NCBI RefSeq assembly: GCF_014836645.1
Contig: NZ_JACSQM010000005.1
Location: forward strand, 62,001 to 126,000
Reading direction: 5' to 3'
DNA: 64,000 nucleotides
Source of the DNA: Fictibacillus norfolkensis
GTDB taxonomy: Bacteria; Bacillota; Bacilli; Bacillales; Fictibacillaceae
Position 1 is the first letter of the stretch. Every line of letters begins with the position of its first letter. The notes below the pieces were generated by a model, which saw nothing but the letters and a program-made list of their open reading frames with translations, ran no database searches and had not been told where the DNA came from. The position numbers and the translations under genes are program-made. Below, one piece after another: positions 16,074 through 24,195 of this stretch.

Positions 16074-17678
16074 TTATTTCATCCCCAACTTCTCGCGGTT
16101 TTGTTCCATTTTCTTTGTCTTGAGCTCTGTGATCTTATTCCAGTTGTTTTCGTCTAGGAACTTTTCGTAGCTCTTAAGCTCTTTGTCGAACTGTTTGTCA
16201 CTCTTTGCTCGAACCATGCTTACGACTGTTTTTTGCCATTCGGTGTCGATGGCACTGAACGAGCGTGCTTCTGGTGTTCCTTGATCAGGGTTTGTTCCTT
16301 CTAGTACGAAGTGTGGCACGAGTTTTCCTTTGCCCCATTGTGCCATCTGTTTTGTTGCTTCGATTGTTGAGTCCTCGCTCAGCAGGTTGTATTTATCATG
16401 TCCGAAGAAGAAGAACTCCCCGAAACGATATTCTTTTTTGTATTGATCAGGATTCTTCGTGCGCATTTCTTTGATCTCTGGCTTGTACTCGTATTTTCCG
16501 TCTGCGTTCACTGTGTAAGTTTCGCCTTCAATTCCGTACGTTACGAGCGTTTGCCCTTTCTCGCTCAACAGGTACGTGAACAACTGAGTTGCTTTTGCTG
16601 GGTCTTTACTCTTTTTCGTAATATAGTTCATCATCCAGCCTGTAATCCCTGATTGATTTAGAGTTGGTGCGTTTCCTACCGTGCTCTCTGGTCCGTCTAC
16701 CGCGATGTATTCACTTCCAGGGTTGTTAGTCTTAAAGCTTTGAAGCGCGCCACCTTTTTGTGGAATTCCGCTGATCAGCATGGATGCATATTTACCTGAT
16801 TTGATTTTTTCTTCCATCGCTGTGTTGTCGTCGGCAAAGCTATCATCACTGATGCCGCCTTTTTGATATACGCCGTTAAACGTTTCTAACCACGTTAAGT
16901 AATCTTTATCCAAGTTACGGTTGTAGAACTTTCCATCCTTTGTCTCAAGCGGAACGCCGATATAGTCTTGCAGCACTTCACCAAACGCTTCACTCGGTCC
17001 AAAAGGAATCAATTTCGGATATTGTTCTTTGATCTTTGTCATCGCGCTTTGGAATTGTTCTGGTGTTTTCATCTCCGGTTTTCCGATTGCTTCATATACA
17101 TCTTTACGAATAACAAATGCTGTTGTTGCCGGGATTACGCCTTTATCGTAGTCTGCTTGTGTGTTGGAGAAGTTAGCATAACCATACGTTTTTCCGTCTT
17201 TCAGTTCGTGCCATTTTAACGTATCTTTTACTGCTACTTTATGAAAATAAGGATCATACGTATCTGCTAATTCGTTCAATGGTAATGCCCATGTGTTCGC
17301 TTTTTTCGCGATTGGAGCATTCGCATCAAAAAGGGAGATGATATCCGGAATGTCTCCGCCAGAGAATAGTGCGTTCAATTTTGTATCATCACCCGTGATG
17401 AACTTCACATCGATGTTTAAGTCTTTCTTAATCTGCTTTGTGACGAAGTCGTTTCCGAAATCGGCATTCCACCAATCGGCGTTTACGTACCAAGTCAATG
17501 TTGTCGTTTCTTTACGCTTATCTAGTTTCCAAGCTGGTGTCTCTTTATCGACTTTGTAATCTGGCTTTTTTAGCCCTGCACTTTCCGTTTCTGAATCACT
17601 GGAACAGCCTGTTAATACCATTAACACCGCTAACAACAACACTAAGCCTTTGCCAAACATAGATTTGATGGTCTTCAT
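16074..17678 (-). CDS. LipO/LplA-type extracellular solute-binding lipoprotein
   Basis: 534 residues; ATG at 17678 after AAAGGAGG. Lipoprotein signal ends LTGC. The large size, the TTTLTWYVNADWW start and the many aromatic residues match the long binding proteins that serve LplB/LplC permeases, typically for oligosaccharides. It follows the two permease genes after a 147-bp gap holding a repeat fragment and a perfect cre, so it may be partly transcribed on its own to give excess binding protein. Confidence 0.88.
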   Translation of the reverse strand: MKTIKSMFGKGLVLLLAVLMVLTGCSSDSETESAGLKKPDYKVDKETPAWKLDKRKETTTLTWYVNADWWNADFGNDFVTKQIKKDLNIDVKFITGDDTKLNALFSGGDIPDIISLFDANAPIAKKANTWALPLNELADTYDPYFHKVAVKDTLKWHELKDGKTYGYANFSNTQADYDKGVIPATTAFVIRKDVYEAIGKPEMKTPEQFQSAMTKIKEQYPKLIPFGPSEAFGEVLQDYIGVPLETKDGKFYNRNLDKDYLTWLETFNGVYQKGGISDDSFADDNTAMEEKIKSGKYASMLISGIPQKGGALQSFKTNNPGSEYIAVDGPESTVGNAPTLNQSGITGWMMNYITKKSKDPAKATQLFTYLLSEKGQTLVTYGIEGETYTVNADGKYEYKPEIKEMRTKNPDQYKKEYRFGEFFFFGHDKYNLLSEDSTIEATKQMAQWGKGKLVPHFVLEGTNPDQGTPEARSFSAIDTEWQKTVVSMVRAKSDKQFDKELKSYEKFLDENNWNKITELKTKKMEQNREKLGMK

Positions 17679-17705
17679 TTTTTCTTCCTCCTTTGGATTA
17701 AAAAC

Positions 17706-17719
17706 TGTTAACGCTTTCA
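17706..17719 (-). promoter_or_regulatory. cre site before the binding-protein gene
   Basis: Minus strand TGAAAGCGTTAACA matches the cre consensus TGNAANCGNWNNCA at every fixed position. It lies 28 bp before the start codon at 17678. Confidence 0.68.
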
Positions 17720-17736
17720 AAATGAGTTATGTGAGT

Positions 17737-17783
17737 GTCACACTGATCCCCCAGGAGTCTCGCACCTTACACTCCAATCAAAA
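17737..17783. repeat. fragment of the dispersed palindromic repeat (copy 4, right end only)
   Basis: The piece CACTGATCCCCCAGGAGTCT followed by CGCACCTTACACTCCAATCA is nearly identical to the right third of copy 3 (19860-19900). The left two thirds are missing, so this is a decayed or partly deleted copy. Confidence 0.75.
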
Positions 17784-17825
17784 TCAATGATGTTTTTGAA
17801 AGTAAGCATAAAAATTACAAGCCTA

Positions 17826-18713
17826 CTATTCTTTCACCGCTCCAAGCATCATTCCTGAGATGAAATGCCTCTGTAGGAGTGGATAGATAAGGATGATCGG
17901 TAAGGTCGTGATGACGATTGTGGCGAGTTGAACGCCTCTTGCGGTTGTTTCGATGACGACTGAGCCGCCGATATTTTGCATTGTATTGGTTTGAGACTGA
18001 ACGATGATTTCATAGATCTTCATCTGTAACGGATACAGTGCTTGATCCGTTACGTACAATTTTGTTGTGATAAAATCATTCCATTGACCCACTCCGTTAA
18101 AGAGAGCGATCGTCGCTAGTGCTGGTTTGGATAGTGGAAGGTAGATGCTCCAGAAGATTCTCCAATCGCCTGCTCCATCGATCTTAGCTGAGTCCTCTAG
18201 TGACTTGGGAACATTTCTGAAAAAGTTCATCAAGATAATAACATCAAAAAAGCTGAATAATGCCGGAATGATATACACCCAAAAGCTGTTTAACAATCCT
18301 AGTGATTTAATAAGTAGGTACGTCGGGATCATTCCTCCGCTAAAGAATAGAGTGATGATACCGAGTGCCGAGTAAAGCTTGCGCCCTCTTAAGTTCTGTT
18401 TGCTGTAGGCATAAGCGACCATCGCACAAAACAGGACATGTGTACCCGCGCCAATGACGGTCTTTGCAACAGAGATGAAGAATGCCTGCCAGATCGTCTC
18501 ATCTCTAAACACGGCTCGATAGTTTTCCATCGAGAACTCTTGCGGCCAAAACACAAACCCGCCTTCTGCTAACGACCTTCCCGAACTGAAAGAAGAAACG
18601 AGCACGTTCCAGATCGGAATAATGATGATGAACGTGAAGATTAGCAATAAAGACATATTGATAAAGTTGAAAATACGGCTATCTAAATCTCCTTTAACTA
18701 CTTTTCCTGCCAT
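17826..18713 (-). CDS. ABC transporter permease, LplC/YtcP type
   Basis: 295 residues, six helices; ATG at 18713 after GAGGAGGG. EAA loop: KSLEDSAKIDGAGDWRIFWSI; the C-terminus ends in HFISGMMLGAVKE, typical of LplC/YtcP proteins. Lies 14 bp after its partner. No ATPase gene is in this operon, so the transporter must borrow a shared MsmX-type ATPase or the UgpC-like one at 6.3 kb. Confidence 0.9.
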   Translation of the reverse strand: MAGKVVKGDLDSRIFNFINMSLLLIFTFIIIIPIWNVLVSSFSSGRSLAEGGFVFWPQEFSMENYRAVFRDETIWQAFFISVAKTVIGAGTHVLFCAMVAYAYSKQNLRGRKLYSALGIITLFFSGGMIPTYLLIKSLGLLNSFWVYIIPALFSFFDVIILMNFFRNVPKSLEDSAKIDGAGDWRIFWSIYLPLSKPALATIALFNGVGQWNDFITTKLYVTDQALYPLQMKIYEIIVQSQTNTMQNIGGSVVIETTARGVQLATIVITTLPIILIYPLLQRHFISGMMLGAVKE

Positions 18714-18727
18714 GAATGCCCTCCTCT

Positions 18728-19705
18728 CTACAGTACGGATTGTCCTTCATTTAATCGCTTCGTAACTTTATGTGCACCGACTAAAAGGATGAGCGACACG
18801 ATCGACATGCCAAGACCAACAGCTGTCGCATATGAGAAATCCCCTTGTGTCATACCGATTCGATACACGTACGTACTAAGCACTTCTGCTTTCTCCTGAT
18901 TCTGCGTATTCATGAGTACTAACGTCTGATCAAAGTTCGATCCGAAGATGCCACTCACTGCCAGAATCAAGTTCAGGTTGATAATATATTTCATAGATGG
19001 AATGGTAATATGCCAGATCTGCTTCAAGCGGCTCGCTCCATCAATTTTCGCTGCTTCATAATAAGTGGGATCAATTTTCGACATAACGGCAAGGTACAAG
19101 ATCGTTCCCCAGCCGACTTCTTTCCAGATGTCAGAAAGTGTCGCGATCCACCAATACTTCCCTGCATCGAGCAAATAGTTTTGCGGGTTATCCATGAGTC
19201 CGACGGCCATCAACGTTTGATTCAATAATCCCGTCGTTGAAAACCAAGTAATCAGCATTCCACCTAATACGATCCAAGAAAGAAAGTGAGGCAGATACGA
19301 GATCGTCTGCATAAACCGTTTGATCGGTCCATCGTGCAGTTCATAGATCATAATCGCTAAAATGATAGGAGCGATGAATCCAATCGCAAGCTTCATTAAA
19401 CTGATGGCCACCGTGTTGACCATCGCTTCCCAGAAAAACTTGTCTGTCATGATGATTTGAAAATTCTTTAATCCAACCCATGGAGCGGTGGAAAAGGTAT
19501 CGAGTGCTGTGTATTGTTTAAACGCGATCAAGAGACCATACATCGGGATGTAGCTGAAGATAATCATAAATATGAGACCTGGTATAATCATGGATTGCAG
19601 TTCCCATTGATTTTTAAAGTCTTTGAAAAACCGTTTGAACCTTGGTCCTAGTGGCCTTTTTTCTTTTATTTCAACGTTGTTCTTCCCCATAAGCGTTACC
19701 TTCAC
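18728..19705 (-). CDS. ABC transporter permease, LplB/YteP type
   Basis: 325 residues; the GTG at 19705 follows GGGAG by 11 bp (an ATG five codons in, MGKNN, has a weaker site). Six helices with a long N-terminal cytoplasmic lead, and an EAA loop reading TYYEAAKIDGASRLKQIW. First gene of the transporter operon; a LacI operator-like site lies 240 bp upstream at 19949 and repeat copy 3 sits between. Confidence 0.9.
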   Translation of the reverse strand: MKVTLMGKNNVEIKEKRPLGPRFKRFFKDFKNQWELQSMIIPGLIFMIIFSYIPMYGLLIAFKQYTALDTFSTAPWVGLKNFQIIMTDKFFWEAMVNTVAISLMKLAIGFIAPIILAIMIYELHDGPIKRFMQTISYLPHFLSWIVLGGMLITWFSTTGLLNQTLMAVGLMDNPQNYLLDAGKYWWIATLSDIWKEVGWGTILYLAVMSKIDPTYYEAAKIDGASRLKQIWHITIPSMKYIINLNLILAVSGIFGSNFDQTLVLMNTQNQEKAEVLSTYVYRIGMTQGDFSYATAVGLGMSIVSLILLVGAHKVTKRLNEGQSVL

Positions 19706-19774
19706 AATTCATCTCACTCCCTTGCTGTTTTTATAAACTTTTGTTGTTACAAGCTGTGTTGTTATTTGTGTGCG

Positions 19775-19902
19775 GTTGGTTTCCGTTACAGGTACTCGCT
19801 TTCCGGGGGGCGTGCGGTGAGCCTCTTAGTGCCTTGCACTATTAAGAGTCTCACCTGTCCCACTGATCCCCCAGGAGTCTCGCACCTTTCACTCCAACCA
19901 AC
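19775..19902. repeat. dispersed palindromic repeat, copy 3 (complete)
   Basis: Ends GTTGGTT (19775-19781) and AACCAAC (19896-19902) are perfect inverted complements although they differ from the GTTGATT/AATCAAC ends of copy 2. Body as in copies 1 and 2. It lies in the leader of the LplB-type operon. Confidence 0.85.
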
Positions 19903-19948
19903 TAGTCTACGGTGTATTGAAAAGAAAAAATATATCAAAAACATTAAA

Positions 19949-19960
19949 AAAACGTTTTTA
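19949..19960. promoter_or_regulatory. LacI-type operator, transporter operon copy
   Basis: AAAAACGTTTTT followed by ATT; the palindrome plus ATT is shared with 21013-21022 and 21185-21196. It lies between the end of lacI and the transporter operon. Confidence 0.55.
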
Positions 19961-19976
19961 TTAGCGGGTAAAAAAA

Positions 19977-20996
19977 TTATCTTCCTACCAGTTGTTCTAC
20001 TTTTAGATTGCTGGAGCGTCGGACGATGATTTCGCCTTTTAGCTTTTGGATCATGCCTTTTTCTTTTTGTTGGATCAATTTCACGAGATGATCTACGGCT
20101 AAGATGCCTTGTCTTGCGATTTGGTTCTTAACTGTTGTTAGTGGTGGCGAGAAGTATTCAGCTAGATTGATATCATCAAAGCCCATTACGCTAATGTCTT
20201 CTGGAATCTGATAGCCTTCTGATTTTAGCGCTTTTATACAACCAATCGCACTCACATCATTACCTGCTAAAAAAGCATCTGGTAACTTTTCAGGATGTAA
20301 TTTGATAAAGGATTTTACGGCGTTATATGTACCTTCTTCTTCAAAGAAACCTTGCAGGATGTAGCTTTCATCAAACGGAAGATTGTGTTCGTTGAGCGCC
20401 GCGAGATAACCTTCTCTACGTTGAACACTGTCATACATCGTGTCCACACCTGAGATGTAGGCGATTTTCTTGTGTCCTAAACTGATTAAATATTTGGCTG
20501 CGTCATACCCCGCTGCATAAGAATCAAAGATGACGCTTCCCATTGTTTCGTTCTGCAATACGCGGTCCAGAAACACCGCTTTAACCTGCGCCTCTTCCAT
20601 TACCGATACATCTTTTTCATCGATCAGCAGTTCCTCGAATATGATCACACCATCAAGGCGTTGTCCTAAAATATTGCTTAAGATCACGCGTTTATCTTTT
20701 GCGACCACGATGTTTAAGCCATATCCTAACTTTTCGCAGTGACGCGCCATCGCTTCGACCAACACATAAAAGTAAGGACCGCTGACACTTGTTGTAAAGA
20801 ACCCGAGCATCTTGCTTTCGCCAGCTTTCAAGAGCTTTCCGTTAAGGTTCGGAATATAATTCAATCGTTCCGCTACCTCCAACACGTGTGCTTTTGTAGC
20901 TGGCACGAGAACATCAACGTTGTTTAACGCGTTGGAAACAGTCGAGATGGATACGCCCGCTTCTTTTGCCACATCTTTTATCGTTACTTTTCTCAT
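19977..20996 (-). CDS. LacI-family transcriptional regulator
   Basis: 339 residues; ATG at 20996 chosen because it starts the DNA-binding domain (MRKVTIKDVAKEAGVSISTVSNALN) and has AAGGAAG upstream. Hinge helix and periplasmic-binding-like effector domain follow (LGFFTTSVSGPYF, VIFDSYAAGYDAAKYLISLGH, PDAFLAGNDVSAIGCI, VMGFDDINLAEYFSPPLTTV). AAAACGTTTTT palindromes, a usual LacI-family operator form, occur twice in its own leader and once before the transporter operon, so it likely controls itself and the LplBC/GH30 genes. Confidence 0.92.
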   Translation of the reverse strand: MRKVTIKDVAKEAGVSISTVSNALNNVDVLVPATKAHVLEVAERLNYIPNLNGKLLKAGESKMLGFFTTSVSGPYFYVLVEAMARHCEKLGYGLNIVVAKDKRVILSNILGQRLDGVIIFEELLIDEKDVSVMEEAQVKAVFLDRVLQNETMGSVIFDSYAAGYDAAKYLISLGHKKIAYISGVDTMYDSVQRREGYLAALNEHNLPFDESYILQGFFEEEGTYNAVKSFIKLHPEKLPDAFLAGNDVSAIGCIKALKSEGYQIPEDISVMGFDDINLAEYFSPPLTTVKNQIARQGILAVDHLVKLIQQKEKGMIQKLKGEIIVRRSSNLKVEQLVGR

Positions 20997-21012
20997 TGCA
21001 TTCTTCCTTCTT

Positions 21013-21022
21013 AAAACGTTTT
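21013..21022. promoter_or_regulatory. LacI-type operator, autoregulatory copy 1
   Basis: AAAACGTTTT followed by TATT, 17 bp before the lacI start codon, where binding would block its transcription. Confidence 0.5.
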
Positions 21023-21062
21023 TATTCCGGTGCAAAAAGTGGTTTTTATTTATCATTTTAAT

Positions 21063-21078
21063 ATGTAAGCGTTTTCTA
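21063..21078. promoter_or_regulatory. cre site in the lacI leader
   Basis: The plus strand reads ATGTAAGCGTTTTCTA, differing from the cre consensus only at the last fixed base. It sits between the two LacI-type operators. Confidence 0.5.
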
Positions 21079-21083
21079 AATAT

Positions 21084-21120
21084 CTCAAAAATAGTGGGAG
21101 GGTCATTAATTGGTCCTCCC
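21084..21120 (-). terminator. terminator of the nagB-GH4-GH3-EEP operon
   Basis: GGGAGG (21096-21101) pairs with CCTCCC (21115-21120), extended by three weaker pairs, then a short minus-strand T run (ATTTTT). It lies 155 bp past the last gene of the operon. Confidence 0.55.
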
Positions 21121-21184
21121 TTTCGTATTTCCGGTTCTTTTCTCATCTTCTAAAGTATAAAATCTCGAATCTGCACCGAAATAT

Positions 21185-21196
21185 AAAAACGTTTTT
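21185..21196. promoter_or_regulatory. LacI-type operator, autoregulatory copy 2
   Basis: AAAAACGTTTTT followed by ATT, 172 bp upstream of the copy nearest the lacI start; the two may allow looping. The rest of 20997-21274 shows only the cre and terminator. Confidence 0.45.
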
Positions 21197-21274
21197 ATTT
21201 TATTTTAAATTACCACATCCCTCTCTAACTCACAATCTATTTTTGTTAATTTTCTGAAATTTATATATTTGTAC

Positions 21275-22045
21275 CTATTTTAGCTCTATTTCCACAGTCA
21301 CCGGATAATGATCGGAAGGGTAACCGTGCTCCATTTTTGTTCGAATAATCTTGGATTGAGAGATCATTACGTCTTGAGAAGTAAAGATAAAATCTATCGG
21401 TTCACCTTGCACATCTCCTTTAAAATCATGAAAGGTTAGTCGGTCTTCAATATTTTCACCCATCGTCTTAAACGCTTTCTTTAACTGCAGCTCTTTTTCA
21501 CAATACTGAAACGTCTTACTACTAGGAACATCATTAAAATCTCCCATCAACAGAAATGGCAGATGTGATGTCTGGTTCAATCTATGAATCGTCTCTCCAA
21601 TGAGCTTGATTCCTTGAACACGCGCTTCTTCACTCATATGATCCAGATGGGTGTTGAACACTCGGAATCTAGTATTTGGTCCTTCAATAAGTGATAACTC
21701 AGCCCACGTACACACACGTGGATAGCTCGTATTCCAGCTCATACTTCCTACCTCGTTCGGCGTTTCAGATAGCCAAAATGTATCTGAATCTAGTAATGTG
21801 AACAGATCTGTTCGATAAAAGATTGGTGTCCCTTCATCACCTCTTCGGCGTGGCTCACCTGTCCAGTCATAGATTGATAGATTCTGCATCACATCACGAA
21901 TCATAGACTCATTCGCTTCTTGCATCCCAACAATAACAGGCGACTCGTCGTTGATTAACTGACTGACGCCTTTATACCGATCACCCCAAGCATTCTCTTG
22001 GAGACCAGGAATATCCACTCTTATATTAAACGTCATCACTTTCAT
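21275..22045 (-). CDS. endonuclease/exonuclease/phosphatase (EEP) fold protein, cytoplasmic
   Basis: 256 residues; start ATG shares one base with the stop of the GH3 gene. EEP hallmarks: MTFNIRVD, VGMQEAN, FNTHLDHMSEEARVQG, LLMGDFNDVPSS and the closing SDHYPVTVEI histidine. No signal peptide. EEP proteins cleave phosphodiesters or phosphomonoesters in nucleic acids, inositol phosphates or sphingomyelin. Being the last gene of a glycosidase/NagB operon, it may act on a phosphate-linked sugar rather than on DNA; that is inference. Confidence 0.85.
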   Translation of the reverse strand: MKVMTFNIRVDIPGLQENAWGDRYKGVSQLINDESPVIVGMQEANESMIRDVMQNLSIYDWTGEPRRRGDEGTPIFYRTDLFTLLDSDTFWLSETPNEVGSMSWNTSYPRVCTWAELSLIEGPNTRFRVFNTHLDHMSEEARVQGIKLIGETIHRLNQTSHLPFLLMGDFNDVPSSKTFQYCEKELQLKKAFKTMGENIEDRLTFHDFKGDVQGEPIDFIFTSQDVMISQSKIIRTKMEHGYPSDHYPVTVEIELK

Positions 22046-24195
22046 CAGCTGTTTCGCACCCCTATCGTTTCAACTTCGTAATTGAACGTACCTACAGGCT
22101 GCTTCAAGTCATTGATATAAATGTTGAATGTACCAGGCTCGATACTTGGTTGCAGGGAATTGTTTAAATACTTTAGATCCTCTACTTTTAGGGTCAATTC
22201 CACACTAACCGTTTCATGAGCCGGCACATGTACCACTTTATATTTTTTCATTTCTCTTGTTGGGCGAACAACTTTTGAGACGAGATCTTCTATATAGAGA
22301 ATTACGATTTCCGAATACTCGTATGAACTTTGATTCTCCACTTGGAACGAGATGGTTAGTTCTTCGCCATCCTTCAATACGCTGTTAGAAATTTTAATAT
22401 CGCTATATTTTGTGTTCGTATACGTAAGTCCATCACCAAACGAGAACAGCGGACCCACTTCACAATCCTGATAACGACTGCTATAGCTTGAGTCATTCGC
22501 CGGACGACCAGAGCTGTATTCGTTATAGTAGATTGGAACTTGTGATGAATAACGCGGAAACGACATCGTTAGTTTCCCTGAAGGCGTATCTTTTCCTGTT
22601 AAAAGTTCAGCAATCGCAGCACCCGCTTGTGTTCCAGGGTACCAACACCAAAGGAGAGCTGGAATATCATCAATAAGATTTTGCAGCGCTAACGGTCTTC
22701 CGGAGAAACAAACGCAAACATAAGGCTTGTTTAAACGCTTAATCTCCCGGATCAATTCCTGTTGCTTATCCTCGAGCTCTATATGCACACTGCTGTGTCC
22801 CTCGCCACTTAAATCCCAACGCTCTCCAACAGCCGCAATGATATAGTCAGACTGAACACGTTCATTCTGCGGACACTCCTCTAACGTTTCATACGATTTG
22901 ACGCTTAACGCACCATCAAGTGATTGCAGTCCTTCCGGTAGTGAGATGACATCATCAAAACTTCCTTTGCACGGCCAGTTCCCGAGCAGCTCTTTCGTTT
23001 TCGCGAACGGTCCAACGATTAAGACGTTTTTCACATTTTTTGGAATGGGCAACATGTCTTCATTCTTCAACAACACACAGCTTTTCTTAGCCGCTTCTTT
23101 TGAGAATTGTAGAAATTCCTCATTTAAGATAACCTGTTTCTCTTTTTCTTCATCTACATAAGGATTCTCAAATAATCCAAGTTCATTTTTCAAGTGTAAA
23201 ATCTTAAGAACGGCAGCATCAATATCCTCCAGTAGATTTGGATGTTTCGTTAAAATCTCCTGATAGTTTTCAAGATAAAGCGTGGATACCATCTCAATAT
23301 CAATTCCAGCGGTTAGTGCTAACTCTGCCGCTTCTTTTCCATTTGCAGCCACTCTATGGTTTTGCAGCTCCGCGACTGCACCCCAATCTGAGATCACAAT
23401 GTCTTCAAACTGATAGCGATCTCGCAAAATATCTTTCATCATCTCTTCACTCGCCGTAACCGGTATTCCATTAAAGGTGTTGAACGAGCTCATCACAAAC
23501 TTCGGCTTGTCTTTGAGCGCGATTTCGTAAGGCTTACCGTAGTACTCGAAAAACTCGCGCATCGACATATCGACCGTGTTATAGTCCTTGCCACCAATAG
23601 CCGCGCCATATGCTGCAAAATGTTTGAGACAGGCAGCTACTCCTTCATTTGAAATTTTGCCATCACTATCTTTTTGGTACCCTTTGATCATAGCCCCACC
23701 CAGATTACCTGATAACAGATGGTCCTCACCAAACGACTCCATCACTCTTCCCCACCTAGCATCCCGTACAAGGTCGACCATTGGAGAGAAGTTTACCGTA
23801 ATGCCTGCAGCCCGTAATTCTGATGCCGTATGTGCAGCAACTTTTTCTAAAATTCCTTCGTCCCACGTACAAGAAAGGGCGAGTGGAATCGGAAAGATTG
23901 TCTTATAGCCATGAATGGCATCGTGCATAAAAAGAAGTGGTATTTTCAATCGCGACTTTTCTAAATAGGCTGACTGAATCATGTTCGTCGCCTTAGCACT
24001 CGAAACACCGATCACACTTCCTATCGTGTATAACGTGTCTCCTTCTAAAAGCTGATCCCAATACCCTGGACCCGTTTCTACCATCTCACCGTCAATCTTC
24101 CCGACGTAATGCTCTCCTGTAATCTGAGTGAGCTGACCGATTTTCTCTTTTAACGACATCTCTTGAAGTAACGTTTGTATGTTCTCTACATTCAT
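22045..24195 (-). CDS. GH3-family beta-glycosidase (BglX-like), cytoplasmic
   Basis: 716 residues; ATG at 24195 overlaps the GH4 stop by 4 bp. Domain 1 (TIM barrel) has PLLFMHDAIHGY, GRVMESFGEDHLL, LKHFAAYG and the nucleophile Asp270 in VISDWGAV. Domain 2 contains the GERWDLSGEGHS loop and ALLWCWYPGTQAGAAIAELL, and a C-terminal fibronectin III-like domain follows (LKVEDLKYLN). This matches beta-glucosidases of the BglX class rather than NagZ hexosaminidases, which lack domains 2 and 3. No export signal, so it acts on imported di- or oligosaccharides. Confidence 0.92.
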   Translation of the reverse strand: MNVENIQTLLQEMSLKEKIGQLTQITGEHYVGKIDGEMVETGPGYWDQLLEGDTLYTIGSVIGVSSAKATNMIQSAYLEKSRLKIPLLFMHDAIHGYKTIFPIPLALSCTWDEGILEKVAAHTASELRAAGITVNFSPMVDLVRDARWGRVMESFGEDHLLSGNLGGAMIKGYQKDSDGKISNEGVAACLKHFAAYGAAIGGKDYNTVDMSMREFFEYYGKPYEIALKDKPKFVMSSFNTFNGIPVTASEEMMKDILRDRYQFEDIVISDWGAVAELQNHRVAANGKEAAELALTAGIDIEMVSTLYLENYQEILTKHPNLLEDIDAAVLKILHLKNELGLFENPYVDEEKEKQVILNEEFLQFSKEAAKKSCVLLKNEDMLPIPKNVKNVLIVGPFAKTKELLGNWPCKGSFDDVISLPEGLQSLDGALSVKSYETLEECPQNERVQSDYIIAAVGERWDLSGEGHSSVHIELEDKQQELIREIKRLNKPYVCVCFSGRPLALQNLIDDIPALLWCWYPGTQAGAAIAELLTGKDTPSGKLTMSFPRYSSQVPIYYNEYSSGRPANDSSYSSRYQDCEVGPLFSFGDGLTYTNTKYSDIKISNSVLKDGEELTISFQVENQSSYEYSEIVILYIEDLVSKVVRPTREMKKYKVVHVPAHETVSVELTLKVEDLKYLNNSLQPSIEPGTFNIYINDLKQPVGTFNYEVETIGVRNS

